Assembly: GCA_911728455.2 (NCBI GenBank)
Contig: OU452222.1
Span: 23,922,923 to 23,986,922, forward strand
Length of the DNA stretch: 64,000 nt
From: Marthasterias glacialis
Taxonomy: Eukaryota; Echinodermata; Asteroidea; Forcipulatida; Asteriidae
Direction of reading: 5' to 3'
Shown here: one piece after another, positions 11,138 to 21,803 of the stretch
How positions within the stretch are numbered: the stretch's first letter is position 1
Layout of the letters: every line of letters starts with the position of its first letter
Translations under genes and position numbers: made by a program
The notes under the pieces: generated by a model
The model's database searches: none
Seen by the model: only the letters and a program-made list of their open reading frames with translations
What the model was told of the DNA's origin: nothing

Positions 11138-12364
11138 GTATAGTTTCAGTAACATAACATCATCACTTGAACGACACACTGGATCGGGATATTGGCAGAG
11201 TAGTTCAGACACAATCGGGCCAGGGACCTAGGCATATCAAGGTGTTTCTACTCTGCCAACTAACACATTGAAGAGCTCACAAAGACTTTGATTGCCATGG
11301 CTCGTCTAATTTTTGTCCCCTGTGCTTTATTTTTGCTCAGTTATCGTTTAACTGTGTGTGCTTTAACAATGCAGGATTAGTTTTTTCTTGTTTCTTCTCG
11401 CGGCAGTTTAGACATGGAATGCAATCAGCGTGTGACACTGCGGAATTGTGCTGGGCATGAATTGCACACAGAAATTCCCCTATGATCAGCTTCGTCCCTA
11501 TACACACAGTATACAAGAACATATTTTCTGTCTTTTTATTTTTTTTGCCTGGTTAAGCAACAAGTTTATTTTAGCCTTTTTACAGTTTATCAAAAACGGA
11601 AATAAAAATAAAATACTGCATATTAGCATTAATTGATAAATTACGCGTTCCCTCACGCATGCATGACTGACCTCGCGTTTGTGACCACTGTTGTGGCCAA
11701 GTGTGTATTTTGTACTGATAAAAACTTTGATAATTAAAAGTGACTCACTAACCTCATATTCTTAACTCGCAGGAGTTGTTGTTCATGCTAAGCATATTCA
11801 TTTATTCAAGACTATGAGCTACTGCCACTACATTTTAAAGATTTATTTTTCTGTAGTTCATCTTTATTTAAAAAATGTTGGTTGCTGTTTTTTATTTGTT
11901 TGTTGGGGTGTTTGTTTATTTTGTTTGTTAGTCGGTATGTCTTTGTCCGTATGTTTGTTTATGTTTATTTGAATGCTTTGAACATTTCATTTTAACCTTG
12001 TTTCATGTGTGTTATTTGTAAGAATGTTTCTTTTAACAAAGGTCTGTTTTATATTTTAAATAGTTATGTTGTTCAATATGTTCAGTATTTTGTCAATATT
12101 TATTTCATTGTTTAATTATTCCTTAACCTCAATGTTTGTGATACTAAGTTCTTTTTATTACAATTTAATGTATTTTTGACATAAATGCATTCAAATGAAT
12201 TGAACTTTGTTTTGCCTTTACACTTAATATGATCTTGTAAAATCACTAAAATAATGAAGTGTCCTGTGTTGAAATTGAAAGGAAATACATTTTAAAACAC
12301 CCTTGAAAGTAAAGTTCAAGACTCATGAACTCGATCAGGAATGCCAAATTTATGTTTTGTTCAG
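11138..12364. other. Intronic or intergenic stretch inside the Ginger-like unit
   Basis: AT-rich, T-rich DNA between exon 7 and the next coding block. The flanking exons do not share a phase (exon 7 ends with two bases over, the next starts in phase 0). Either one small exon here was missed or the frame is broken. No domain is recognisable. Confidence 0.4.
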
Positions 12365-12808
12365 GTACCGTGGTCAAGAAAAAAGACAATCCAACGAAGA
12401 CACACTAAACCAATCAAGGCCATCCTGCAGGTATGTGTGTACGGTATTTGTACGTCATTGTACTGTCCGTTGACTAATAAACACAAATTAATTGCTATTC
12501 CCCTCCTGTTCATATATATTTTTAATGCTTTCTGTCTTTACTTCCAATGGTTAGGGAAAACACAACAGGAGAGCAATCTACCTCTGGATGAGTTCCTGAA
12601 CAACTTGCAGCAGCAGTCAGATACAGTTCGAGCTCTGTTTCATCAAAATGATGGGCATTTTCAAAATGTCAAAGCCAGCATCTTCTCAAGAGTGTCTGCA
12701 TATGTCAAAACACGACCCCGTGATTTCAATATGCATGGACACGCCGAGAGCCATGAGCATGTGTTGGAGGAACTGCTGCAAATTATCGACGCTCTCATTT
12801 CATCATGA
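12365..12808 (+). CDS. Two further exons of the Ginger-like unit, function unknown
   Basis: Exon 12365-12430 (22 codons, basic, with RRHTKPIKAI) is bounded by AG and GTATGT. It joins in phase 0 to 12569-12808, whose acceptor would be the CACAACAG just before it. An alternative acceptor 14-15 bp upstream does not keep frame. The second block encodes a helical, acidic-to-neutral segment (ESNLPLDEFLNNLQQQSDTV at its start, HEHVLEELLQIIDAL near the end) closed by TGA. I recognise no family. Position between the integrase core and a Ulp1-like block suggests the linker of one polyprotein or transposase. The junction to exon 7 is not in frame. Confidence 0.5.
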   Translation, partial: VPWSRKKTIQRRHTKPIKAILQVCVYGICTSLYCPLTNKHKLIAIPLLFIYIFNAFCLYFQWLGKTQQESNLPLDEFLNNLQQQSDTVRALFHQNDGHFQNVKASIFSRVSAYVKTRPRDFNMHGHAESHEHVLEELLQIIDALISS

Positions 12809-12950
12809 ACTTAAAGGGAAACACCATTGTAGAGGAGAGAGAAATGTGCCAAATACTTTGTGCTCTTCTGACATTATGCTTATGTCACAGGTTGCAGAGC
12901 GCAGAATCCTGTTGACACTTTGAAGCCACTCTCTTGAGTTGCACTGGATA

Positions 12951-13659
12951 GCAGAGATAGATAGATCCCAAACTGTGGCAACTGTTGACAGCATCTTGAT
13001 GGGAGCCTTTACGTTGACGAAAACGGATCTCAAGTGCCTGGAAACGGATGTCTGTCTTAATGACCAGGTAACTTTCTTATTTAGTGTGACTTGGTTGTCA
13101 CATACGGAGTTGACTACTTATAGCAAGAAGACAAAAAACACAAAACCAACACTCTGTTAAAGAATAGATAAAAACTTTTGTCCAGCAAGTTTGAATGCCT
13201 TTAACAGCAGTGATGACTGGCAATAATAAAATTTCAACAAGACGCCTGGCACTGGCTACCCACAACTGTTCCCTTTATACCAAGCACAAAACAAATATGG
13301 AACCGTCTTCCTTAATATGCAGTCATCCTTGAGCTTCTTGACGTTTTCAACTCTTCTGTGAGTCAGCTTTTCACCTGCAGTCATCTAGCTTTTAAATTGT
13401 ACATGCTTTATTCTTAGCGACATGTACAGATGTATCTCAAAGCTTTACGTTTTTTTCCATGTGTAACAAAGAAGGAGAATCGTCTTTGGAAGAATCAAGT
13501 GTAATAATTTTTTAATGCGCCTATCACTTCAGGTTGTACATGGGTATCTACAGCTCCTGCAGCAATGTTTTACAGTTGCACCAGCATGTTGTCTCTTTGC
13601 CTTGTCGTATAGCCAGACTATGGGAAAGTGAGCAGTACAACGAGTGGCTTTATCCTAAT
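12951..13659 (+). pseudogene. Ulp1/SENP-like (C48) protease exons, broken
   Basis: Exon 12951-13067 ends with KTDLKCLETDVCLNDQ at a GTAACT donor. Exon 13533-13659 follows a TTCAG acceptor and continues VVHGYLQLLQQC. The joined stretch resembles the N-terminal part of Ulp1/SENP cysteine proteases, where a (W)LND-x-x-(I/V)-N/H-x-Y-x-x-L-L motif starts the fold. Here the usual Trp is Cys. The frame that opens the second exon then runs into a stop, while the neighbouring frame stays open (ARLWESEQYNEWLYPN), which indicates a small indel. The His/Asp/Cys catalytic part was not found. Some Ginger-type transposons carry protease domains, which fits this neighbour. Bases 13040-13660 recur in decayed form at 34795-35500. 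Confidence 0.62.
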
Positions 13660-13791
13660 GTAAGTAAATACAATTTTGGCCAAAATTGACAGATCATAAT
13701 GAATGAAATCGAACAATGAATCATAGTGTCTGAGAAATCCGGTCTTGCTACATCCTACAATTTGATGTATTCTTTCTGATTTCGATTTCAG

Positions 13792-13863
13792 ATTCCCTTC
13801 TACTATTTGTGGATCTTGCTAATAAAAATTATGTGTCAACGGAAGCCATTGGGTTTTACTTGG
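13792..13863 (+). other. Possible additional exon after the Ulp1-like block
   Basis: A block between a TTTCAG acceptor and a GTGAGC donor. One frame reads DSLLLFVDLANKNYVSTEA. I cannot match it to a known motif and its phase with the preceding exon is uncertain. Confidence 0.25.
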
Positions 13864-13972
13864 TGAGCGTAATCTTTATAACTACCAGTTGTGTGGACTA
13901 CGTATTGTTGTTATACTATTCCCTTTTTTAAAGAGTCTGTCTGTTGGGACAGTGTTTTGACAAAGAAAAAAA

Positions 13973-14018
13973 CCGTTGTGGGGACCTTTGGTCCATTGTA
14001 TAAAAGTCCCCACAACGG
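13973..14018. repeat. Short hairpin, 13-bp arms
   Basis: CCGTTGTGGGGAC at 13973-13985 pairs with GTCCCCACAACGG at 14006-14018 over a 20-nt loop. It lies about 310 bp beyond the last Ulp1-like exon and may be part of a small MITE. Confidence 0.75.
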
Positions 14019-14550
14019 TGTGTGTTATGCCTGTCCACAGGCATCCTTACACACAGCCAGTTGCAGGGTACTTCATTGTTCAACTTGGTGTCCCTTTTCT
14101 AAAGAATTCCTAGTGGGGTCCTTTTGTTCTGTTGAATTTACCTTATGAGGTCCATTGTTCTTTTGTTCAGGACCCCGCAAGTACAGAGGCGTAAGCCCGC
14201 CCTCACACATGAACACATGATTGTGTGACTCACACTGGGCTCGAACGCCCTCCCTTGTGGGTTTATATCACAAAAGGGAAGAGAACCTATTAAGAGAACC
14301 AAGAGGGATGAGAACCTATTAAGGACACGAACAAAGGAAAGAACAATAGAGGACTCCCCAGGGATGCATATTTGAGAATGTATATGTGGATATTCATATG
14401 GTATAGTTAGCAAGACATCTTTCAAACCACCAACATTTTTATTAGGCAGTGTTTGGAGAACTGGCTTTGGACACCCTATCCTATTAATATAAAACTGTTT
14501 TTATTTTATTTTATTACTTTTTTTGTAAAACGAGAATACCTTACTCGTGA

Positions 14551-14588
14551 AAACACTGTGTGGACTTGTGTAAGTCCACACAGTGTTT
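14551..14588. repeat. Short hairpin, 17-bp perfect arms
   Basis: Arm AAACACTGTGTGGACTT at 14551-14567, loop GTGT, and the exact complement at 14572-14588. It shares the GTG(G)AC character of the 13973 hairpin. Together they could mark ends of one decayed element. Confidence 0.75.
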
Positions 14589-14672
14589 CAAGTTCATACA
14601 CAATGTGGACATCATTTTGTGAGATTAGATTAAAATAAGATAATTAATTTTTGCATCGGGGATAAAGAATAT

Positions 14673-14917
14673 TGTTTGTAATGTTTTACCCATACGTCGA
14701 CATAATGGTTGCGGCACCCGCTGCTAATACATGTATGGCTACCGGGCAGTCTCGGTAGTCTAGTTGGTAAGACATCTGCTCAAGAAAGGCGGGGGTCGTG
14801 GGTTCGAATCCTACCCGAGGAAAATGCCTGTGATCTCTTTTTTTTAACAGCACTCGGGAAAGTACTGAGTATACAGTGCTTAACACAAATCGGTGTATGG
14901 GTAAAACATTACAAACA
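14673..14917 (+). mobile_element. tRNA-derived SINE within 22-bp inverted repeats
   Basis: An internal RNA polymerase III promoter is visible: box A TAGTCTAGTTGG at 14756-14767 and a perfect box B GGTTCGAATCC at 14801-14811, inside a tRNA-like segment of about 14749-14820 whose ends can partly pair (CTCGG with CCGAG). A non-tRNA body follows (CACTCGGGAAAGTACTGAG). The whole is enclosed by 22-bp perfect inverted repeats, 14673-14694 and 14896-14917 (half reads GTAATGTTTTACCCATA). A SINE with symmetrical ends is unusual. It may have inserted into a MITE. Confidence 0.75.
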
Positions 14918-15961
14918 TTAGATTACATTAAAACTTTATTATCTCTCTCGGGGAAATTGAAATGGCTTCCTTAATAATGTGTTAAAGGCATTGCATACGT
15001 TTGGTAATTTGAGCCTACTGTTTGTTTCAAACCAATATAATTGTAGATATATACCATAAAACTAACCTGTGAAAGTTTCATTTCAAAAGGTAGTAGCGAT
15101 TTGAGATTTCGGCGACAAACTAGAACGGTTATTTCACGCCGGAGAACAGTTAGTAAATAGTTTCGACATTTCCTATTGTAGTTCGTTGAAAAAGTACTAC
15201 CGCCCTCCTGTGGTCGTTATCTTAAGAATACCAATATGGGCCGTTTGAAATTGGTTCGTTCGGCCAGCCCGGGGGTCCATGTGCCAGCCGTGGAACGGCT
15301 TCGTGTAACCCGAAACGGGGTCACGAACTCTCCACTGTGGCCGACTTGGCAGGTCCCATAACATTATGATAATAATATATGCAGCAGAGCCGACTGACCG
15401 CAAGCGGACGTGGTGGATGGAGTAAGCTACACCACATCATGTACAGTGTACATGTACATTGTACTGTGTTTTAGGTACCACTATGTACATGTACAGTACA
15501 TATGCGTATACTGTGGTGAAATTGTGAACTGAGAGTATCTAGGCCAATTTGGTCGCTCGGTAGCTTTTGTAATCGAAATGGACATGTAATAAACAACGCA
15601 GTGTCATGTATAGTAGGCCTACACATTGTGCTCACTGATGTTATCACCGAGGAAATCCAAGCTCAATCAAATCATTTGCTATGTACTGTTTGGTAAATAA
15701 TCTTTGCCCATGCCCGACTTGTGGTTATCATGAAGCAATAAATCAGTTTATTGCTCTGTGCTAATATTTACAAGAATCATGTTGACTCCTTTTTGAATAT
15801 GTTTCAAACCGAAAACAAACTTGACCCCCCCCCCAAAAAAAAAAAAATAATCTATGGCTACGGGACGTAGCCCGTCGACCGGAGTAGTTACCGGCACAAG
15901 GAAAATAGTAATCAACCCATCATGCGTACATCTGGCATGTTCCCCAGACGGAAGGATTTAT

Positions 15962-16132
15962 GGCCCTTTTCGAATCCACGGCTTTGGCTTTGGATTCGGC
16001 TTCAGGGTCCGTCCTCTCGTCTGAAGCTGGCCCTGAGCGCGTTCTCAAAGCACGTGCAATTTTCATAACAGCCGCGGGGCCAAGCTAGCCTGAGCCGAAT
16101 CCGGAGCCGAAGCCGTGGTTTCGAAAAGGGCC
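15962..16132. mobile_element. Foldback/MITE inside the ISL2EU-like element
   Basis: 171 bp bounded by GGCCCTTTTCGA and TCGAAAAGGGCC. About 45 bp of each end is inverted-repeat (CCACGGCTT(T/C)GGCT, GGATTCGGCT). It lies just upstream of the YqaJ catalytic motif and may have interrupted that gene. Confidence 0.75.
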
Positions 16133-16151
16133 TGCGACCCCAGAGAAACAC

Positions 16152-16459
16152 CTCGAAATAAATGCCCAAATGAAGGGTTCATTCACGGAAGTTCAGTACC
16201 AATCTTGTGTGAATGGTTTATATCATGAGTTTAATTCCTACCTCCATGGTTATGATTATAAACTGAGAAAGCCCCATAACTACTATGTCCAGGTTATGGG
16301 ACAGATGATGGGTTTAACTGGATCAAAATGGTGTGATTTCTTTGTGTGGAAAACAAATGACTTTCATGTAGAAGGAACATTCATTGATGATGGACTATTC
16401 ATAACTGGCGCGTTTTGTTTCCAGTACTTGCTGCCAGCTTTGTGTGATAACAAGTTGTA
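16152..16459 (+). pseudogene. YqaJ-like exonuclease relic
   Basis: An open frame from 16170 encodes 96 residues with HNYYVQVMGQMMGLTGSKWC and DFFVW, the conserved centre of YqaJ/lambda-exonuclease-like nucleases carried by ISL2EU transposons. Just upstream, 16152-16168 reads like the catalytic L-E-I-K-C-P motif but one base is missing after the Lys codon start, so the motif and the open frame are out of register. The upstream part of the gene is replaced by the 15962-16132 element. Presumed former role: nuclease assisting transposition. Non-functional as it stands. Confidence 0.72.
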
Positions 16460-17309
16460 ATTACTTGAAGATGCATCTCCTGATTTTATACCGAATTGAT
16501 GGTTAAAAAAGACTGAAACATAAAATAGTTCTTGTCCTTTAGTCAAACTTTTCTTTTTTTCCCACTCTAAACATTGTGGTTCCCGTTATCATTGAGTAAT
16601 TCATTCTGGAGCTATTCATGGGCATTTCAGAGGACAATAATCTTAGCCACATACATTGTAAGTCCAAGGAGAGTGTTGTTTCTTTCACAAAAGTAGCCAC
16701 AAAGTATATTGTGTAATGCATGTGATTTTTGTTTGCGTTCCTGAAAACCATTATTTATAAAAGAAAACAAAACAAAATCAATATACGGGATTTTTTTTTT
16801 TTTTTTTTTTTAACACACTGTTTATTGACATAAAACAATGAAGAACCACATACAGTAAATTGCTTTTGAGTGTGTCGCAGATCCTTCAAGAAACAATTAA
16901 GGAATCTAAAATGTCCACAGGGCTCGATAATTTACATGGTGCTACTGCAGAAACTAAGTCCTTTTTTTAGTATTTTGGGGTGCAATGGCATAATTAGTTT
17001 ATTTTATAATACATGCACATATTAGGTCAAAGTTTGTGCTGACCAGCACCTGTTTTAAATATGTAGGGGAAATGCCACAGAAAGCCATTTCTTGGAGAAG
17101 ATACAGAGGTATGGTTCCTTCAATCTATGCCTGCTGTCACTCGTAAGAGTCATGTCACATGATGCAATTTACAGGCAACTGATTCTAGGCTGTCTCCAAT
17201 AATGATGCAAACGGCCTTTTTTACAGGATTACTTCATAAAATGATGTTCAGTGGTTCATGCATAAATTTAAAATTATACACTTGACTGTTAGACTTCTAC
17301 ACTGACTTA

Positions 17310-18960
17310 GAATAATGGCCCTTGAAAATTTGTTACATTACAACAGACTGTCCACATTTGATTATCCGTACCAGCAAGGGAAATTGGTAGAGGCAATCAA
17401 ACAGATGAAATTTCTTTACGAAAAGCTCACTCTACATGCACATAGAGTCTTGCAATGGTCTGCGTATATTCAGTTTCTTCTTTGGAAAATTGACCACTTT
17501 CAGCAGTAAGGAATGGTGGAATAACCAAGCTACATTCAACAGGACAAAGCAGGTACTCTGTTACAAATCCCTTATCTACAATTACCTCTTCTCCGGATTC
17601 AAGTAAATTCAATATACAAGACTGCTTGGTGATCTCTTTGTCTGAAATTCCACCAGCATAGAGGTTACTTACAAATGTAACAAGGCCTCCTGCTCCTGGT
17701 GATATTCCAATAAGGCATTTAAATGTTTCATGACGTTTGTAATGCGAAAAAAAATTCTGAATTTAAATTCAAACTTGACGGTGCTGGCACAAACAGTTCA
17801 GTACAGTCTAAAATAACACAAGATTTTGAAAACTGTTTGAAGGCATCTGGAATATGTCGGTCGACCATCTCTCTTGTTGGCCACAAAGGAATACTCCCAA
17901 GCACTGCATACAGAAAGTTAGCCCAAGTAATACCAAATCTGCTGACTGTTGAACTATAGATATGCCAAATTTATCTCCTAAGTCCTCATCGAATGAACCT
18001 TATTTGACCTTATTCAGGAAAAGAAAAAACTGGTCAATAAGTGGCAGTTCAGACCGAAAGCCAGCACGCATTGATGAACTTTCTCCTCTTTTTGAACACA
18101 CCACTTGGCTCCATCGGGTCATCGTTGATGCATGAGGAAAAACAAAATTAAAAAATTCCACCAACAGTGTGTATGTTGGAAATGCCGTGTAAATCTATGC
18201 AGGATCTTTGGAATACCTTTCCGAAAAATGTCTTTCTGGACGGCATTGTTTATCAAGTTGCTTTCCAGTTGTTCAATTCGTTCCTGCGTGGCCTAAAAGT
18301 TTGTCTTCTACAGGGGATGTGATCCAGATAATCATGGTCCGGTAACTTGGTAATGCTTCTCCACACCACAGTCACTCTCCATGTTTCACAGCTGTTGCTG
18401 GACACCTGTTAATTGTAAAGAAATTTGTCAATATGACACATAATTTTGACAATTTTAATAATGAAACTTACCCGTACATTTATAGGATTTCAAGCTTTGC
18501 ATTGTAGAGTAATGATAGCAAAGCTTTAAAAAAAATGGATCAGGAGGGACTTCATGTTATATCTTCATTTTCCCAGGTTTAGTAGCAACCACCCACTAAC
18601 CCTTGTTTAAGGGGTGGGGTGGGGTGGGGGAGAGGCCTTAAAAAGTTGTACAATGCCAAACATACAATTTAGCTAGTGCTTTCAGCACAATGAAGATTTC
18701 GAATGAACAGATGCTATGCATAACTAAGTTGTAAGTCAACACATCCCTAGAAAGAGTTAATTGTGTTCAGTTGATATAAATAAAATACTTACTCTCTGTT
18801 TCTTTTAAGTTGCCGCCTTTTAGGAGTTTCCACAGTCCAAGGAAAAATGCTTGGAGCATTTAAGAAGCCTTTTCCCAGTCATTGTGGTTTTTAAACTCAT
18901 TTTCTTTAAAGTGAGTCGAACAAACATGTGTGCATCTTGTTATCTGAAATTCAAAACATC
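17310..18960 (-). pseudogene. THAP-DDE_Tnp_4 transposase relic
   Basis: Read on the minus strand from 18960 down. A THAP-like piece (CTHVCSTHFKENEF) comes first, then GFRSELPLIDQFFLFLNK, STVSRFGITWANFLYAVLG, SIPLWPTREMVDRHIPDAF, VILDCTELFVPAPSSLNL with the first catalytic Asp, AGGISDKEIT with the second acidic position, EEVIVDKGF, and IARLYVHVE with the expected Glu. A stop follows at once where the family normally has Arg. The C-terminal tail persists as QMWTVCCNVTNFQGP to about 17312. Frameshifts occur near 17750 (an 8-base T run) and near 17955. Clearly a dead PIF/Harbinger-type transposase. Confidence 0.82.
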
Positions 18961-19965
18961 AAAAATAAAAACAAATTAAGAAAATCAGTAAAGCACCAAG
19001 AAAATCCCTGAAAGACCTTAGAATATTCAGAGTTAGAGTCCTCCATTCATGTAACTTCTGAGGACATTATATAAAGACTTTAACATAAGCAGTTTTGAGT
19101 TTGTCAGTTTAGTTCGTCCTTCGTCTATGCCCATGGTTCAATTCAAGATAAGAAGCAATTCAACATCATAAATTTACAAAATTGTCCAGTGAAATCAGGA
19201 AAACCCTCAGGGATTCCACCAGACTAATTAGTTGAGTCCTATAACTTATTTGTACAGGCTTTTTATTGTATACTATGTACACTCGACTCCATGAGCCACA
19301 TGTTCGTGCAGTCTGACCTTACTTAGAACATAGAAGAGAGCAGACATGGAGTACACTTCCTTCTTCGACGGTATGCGTGCACTAACGTCTGAACGTTACT
19401 CACTGTTTAGTAATACTTAGTAAATAAAATAGTATTTAGTAATAAGATAAGAGCGAGTTACAGCCTACTCTAGTTACGAAACGTACCTCCATGGTATGGT
19501 TTTAAATAAACATTTTTGACAATGAATGTCTGAGACTTACCTTGAAACTTCATCCAGGATCTGTGCGTATATTCCTAATCCATATCTTTCTCAGAGAGTT
19601 ATAATTTGGGAACATATCATTATCAAACGACAACTCATCCGTCAGGCACACAGCAATGTGACATGTTTATGAATTACGTCATTCGTGCAATAGAGATCAG
19701 CAGTCAGTGGTGACCAAAGATTATACATGTACAGCACCGTAGGCGCAAGATGGGGAACTGGGCCTTTATCTACTGTTGGAAAGTAAATTCGCATTGGTGT
19801 TGACTCGCTGTCATTTTTCCAAGACGGCGATTCCGTGTAAGGGCGATCGAACCAGGGGCGAACTGCCCATTCAGACATCGATCGGCGAAAACGACCAATT
19901 AGGAATCAATTTACAAAGCAGTTAATCTTAGACACTTGAGGGCGTTAGTCAATTCGAACGTTAGA

Positions 19966-20003
19966 AATCTGAGAAGCGTTACGGCCATAACGCTTCTCAG
20001 ATT
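19966..20003. repeat. Subterminal hairpin, 16-bp arms
   Basis: AATCTGAGAAGCGTTA, loop CGGCCA, then the exact complement. It lies 165 bp inside the right end of the ISL2EU-like element and may be part of a transposase binding region. Confidence 0.75.
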
Positions 20004-20512
20004 CAAATTTTTGGAGATAAAAAGTGATATATTTTTCCATAACCGCGGTACTTCTAAGTGAACGTTTCTCAATATGCATTATACTATCCAAAGCAGCTGT
20101 ACTTCTTACCAAGTAAGTTTTTATTGCCATAAATTTTCAGAGTCATTACCAAACGTATGCAATGCCTTTAATACGTATATAACAATACAAACGATACAGT
20201 AACAAAAGGATTTCACCACTTCTAAACGTTTATTACTAAACTAAACATTTTAAAGAGCAAACCCATAACCATATATAATGGCAAAGCCATATACATGTAT
20301 CTATGTAAAAAAAAAAAAAAAAAACAATGGGGTTACAATCAAATATATAATGGCCCAAACAAAATAATGTATAAAAGATAAAACATTTATAAATGATCCA
20401 GAGCAAATATATAAACGATCAAAAGCAATAATATAAAAGACTGACACAAATGTACAAGTCTGAAAAGCAACCTCTCTATAATGGAAGTACAAGACGTTTT
20501 ATATAATGGGTT

Positions 20513-20547
20513 AAAAAAAAAAAAAAAAAAAAAAAAAACACACACAC
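20513..20547. repeat. A-run followed by CA repeat
   Basis: A run of 26 A followed by five CA units. Confidence 0.9.
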
Positions 20548-20636
20548 AGCGCGAGCTGTGTGCGTGTACGCAATCGGTGTGCGTGTGTCGGGGTTAATGT
20601 GGCGCACAGTTACATTGGTGACAGAAACACACAAAC

Positions 20637-20809
20637 AATTCTTTTTGTTAATATTAGCACTGCATTTGGTGAAATTGTACATTGGTTATGGTGTACCCCA
20701 AGGCTCAGTTCATGGCCCATTGTTATTTTTACTGTTTATTAATGAGATTCATAAGGGGATGAATATCGGACTCTTTGCTGACGACGCTGCTGTCCATTCA
20801 CAGTTATAA
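20637..20809 (+). pseudogene. Non-LTR retrotransposon reverse transcriptase fragment
   Basis: One frame reads GYGVPQGSVHGPLLFLLFIN followed by GLFADDAAV. These are the B' and catalytic (A)DD motifs of LINE reverse transcriptases. The frame stops just after, and the next few hundred bases carry only scattered similarity to the following RT region (NNGLMLTN). It is a 5'-truncated relic. Family not determinable (CR1/Jockey/RTE-like). Confidence 0.8.
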
Positions 20810-21803
20810 GACTGTCATAAATTAAAAACAATTGTCCAAACCCAGTTATGTGGTCTACAATAACGGCTTAATGTTAACAAACTAACGCTCAGCCTCGGGT
20901 AGTCTAACGTGTGTTTACGTCTATACATGCTATTTTACACAGCGCTCATTTACGAAAAGGGGTTGGAGAGCAATTACAGATTGTCACAGGGCAGGAAAGT
21001 AGGTACACAAATAACCATTAAAACAAATTAAAAAAAAATCTTGCAAAACCACATGTTTTGTAGCAGATTCTTGGAAACATTAAGATAGTGTGCCAAACTA
21101 TTTATATCACTTACTTAGGTCTGGTAGTTAATGATAACTGAAATTGGAGACCCATGTTCACAATTTAAGTTTAAAACTGCGTAGCTATTTTGGAGCCTTT
21201 AAATATAGAAGAGAATTTATACAGATAAAACGATACATAAAACCTCACCCATTTAAACATAAACGTATGCACTAATTGTTTATCTAATGTAATGTATCAA
21301 AATGTTTATTAGTTTGTTTTTCTTTTTTGTCATAAGTATGTTCATCTCTGTATATAAATTCTTCGATTTTTTTGTATTTTATCTCTAGTCTCATTTACTC
21401 TCTGTGTCACGTTTATTAAGTTTATAGTTATACATGTACTACTTCTCCCTTGACCAATGATTGGGGGACCAGGTTCAATGTTTTCTTTTGTACTCACCGG
21501 TCCCATTCCCATTTTATATAGATAAGTGTTATTGGCTGTTTGCATTGATTTTGTACTGGTGTTGCAATGTGGTGAAATAAATTCATTCATTCATATCAAT
21601 GAATGTTTTCAATGTTTGGAACATGGAAAATACATCTACAATTGGAAAACAAAAACTAAACTCTTTACTTGTCTGTATCAATATTGTATCGTTCTTAATG
21701 TGTGTTACATCGATCCAATCCGAGTCCTTCAAGGCACATGCTTTGGCCTTCGGTGTGGTGTGATGAATTTGATGTTGATTATCTTTATCGGGTAGCAATC
21801 GTC
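20810..21803. other. Spacer downstream of P450 gene A
   Basis: AT-rich sequence without a recognisable gene. From about 21510 onward it matches 36270-36470 downstream of gene B (ATTCATTCATT followed by TATCAATGAATGTTTTCA), so this part belongs to the duplicated P450 unit. On the minus strand GATAAA at about 21784-21789 is a weak poly(A)-signal variant 15 bp past the stop codon. Confidence 0.5.

Larger units (their letters stand above)
14985..20168. mobile_element. ISL2EU-like (PIF/Harbinger-related) transposon, decayed
   Basis: The ends are inverted repeats of about 25 bp (left begins AAGGCATTGCATACGTTTGG, right ends with its complement), flanked by TA at 14983-14984 and 20169-20170. Inside are a YqaJ-type nuclease relic on + (16152-16459) and a THAP plus DDE_Tnp_4 transposase relic on - (17310-18960). 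This two-gene combination is the hallmark of ISL2EU elements, as known from the family. Both genes are broken by stops and frameshifts, so it is non-autonomous now. Subterminal sequence includes a 16-bp-arm hairpin at 19966-20003. The spacer 18961-19965 holds nothing I can assign. Confidence 0.78.

Noticed and set aside
14138..14425. 95-codon minus-strand frame.
   Set aside because: No domain, no splice context, and it overlaps a repeat-like area between two hairpins.
14749..14820. Functional tRNA gene.
   Set aside because: Box A and B are good, but the cloverleaf is imperfect and a SINE body follows, so a tRNA-derived SINE is more likely.
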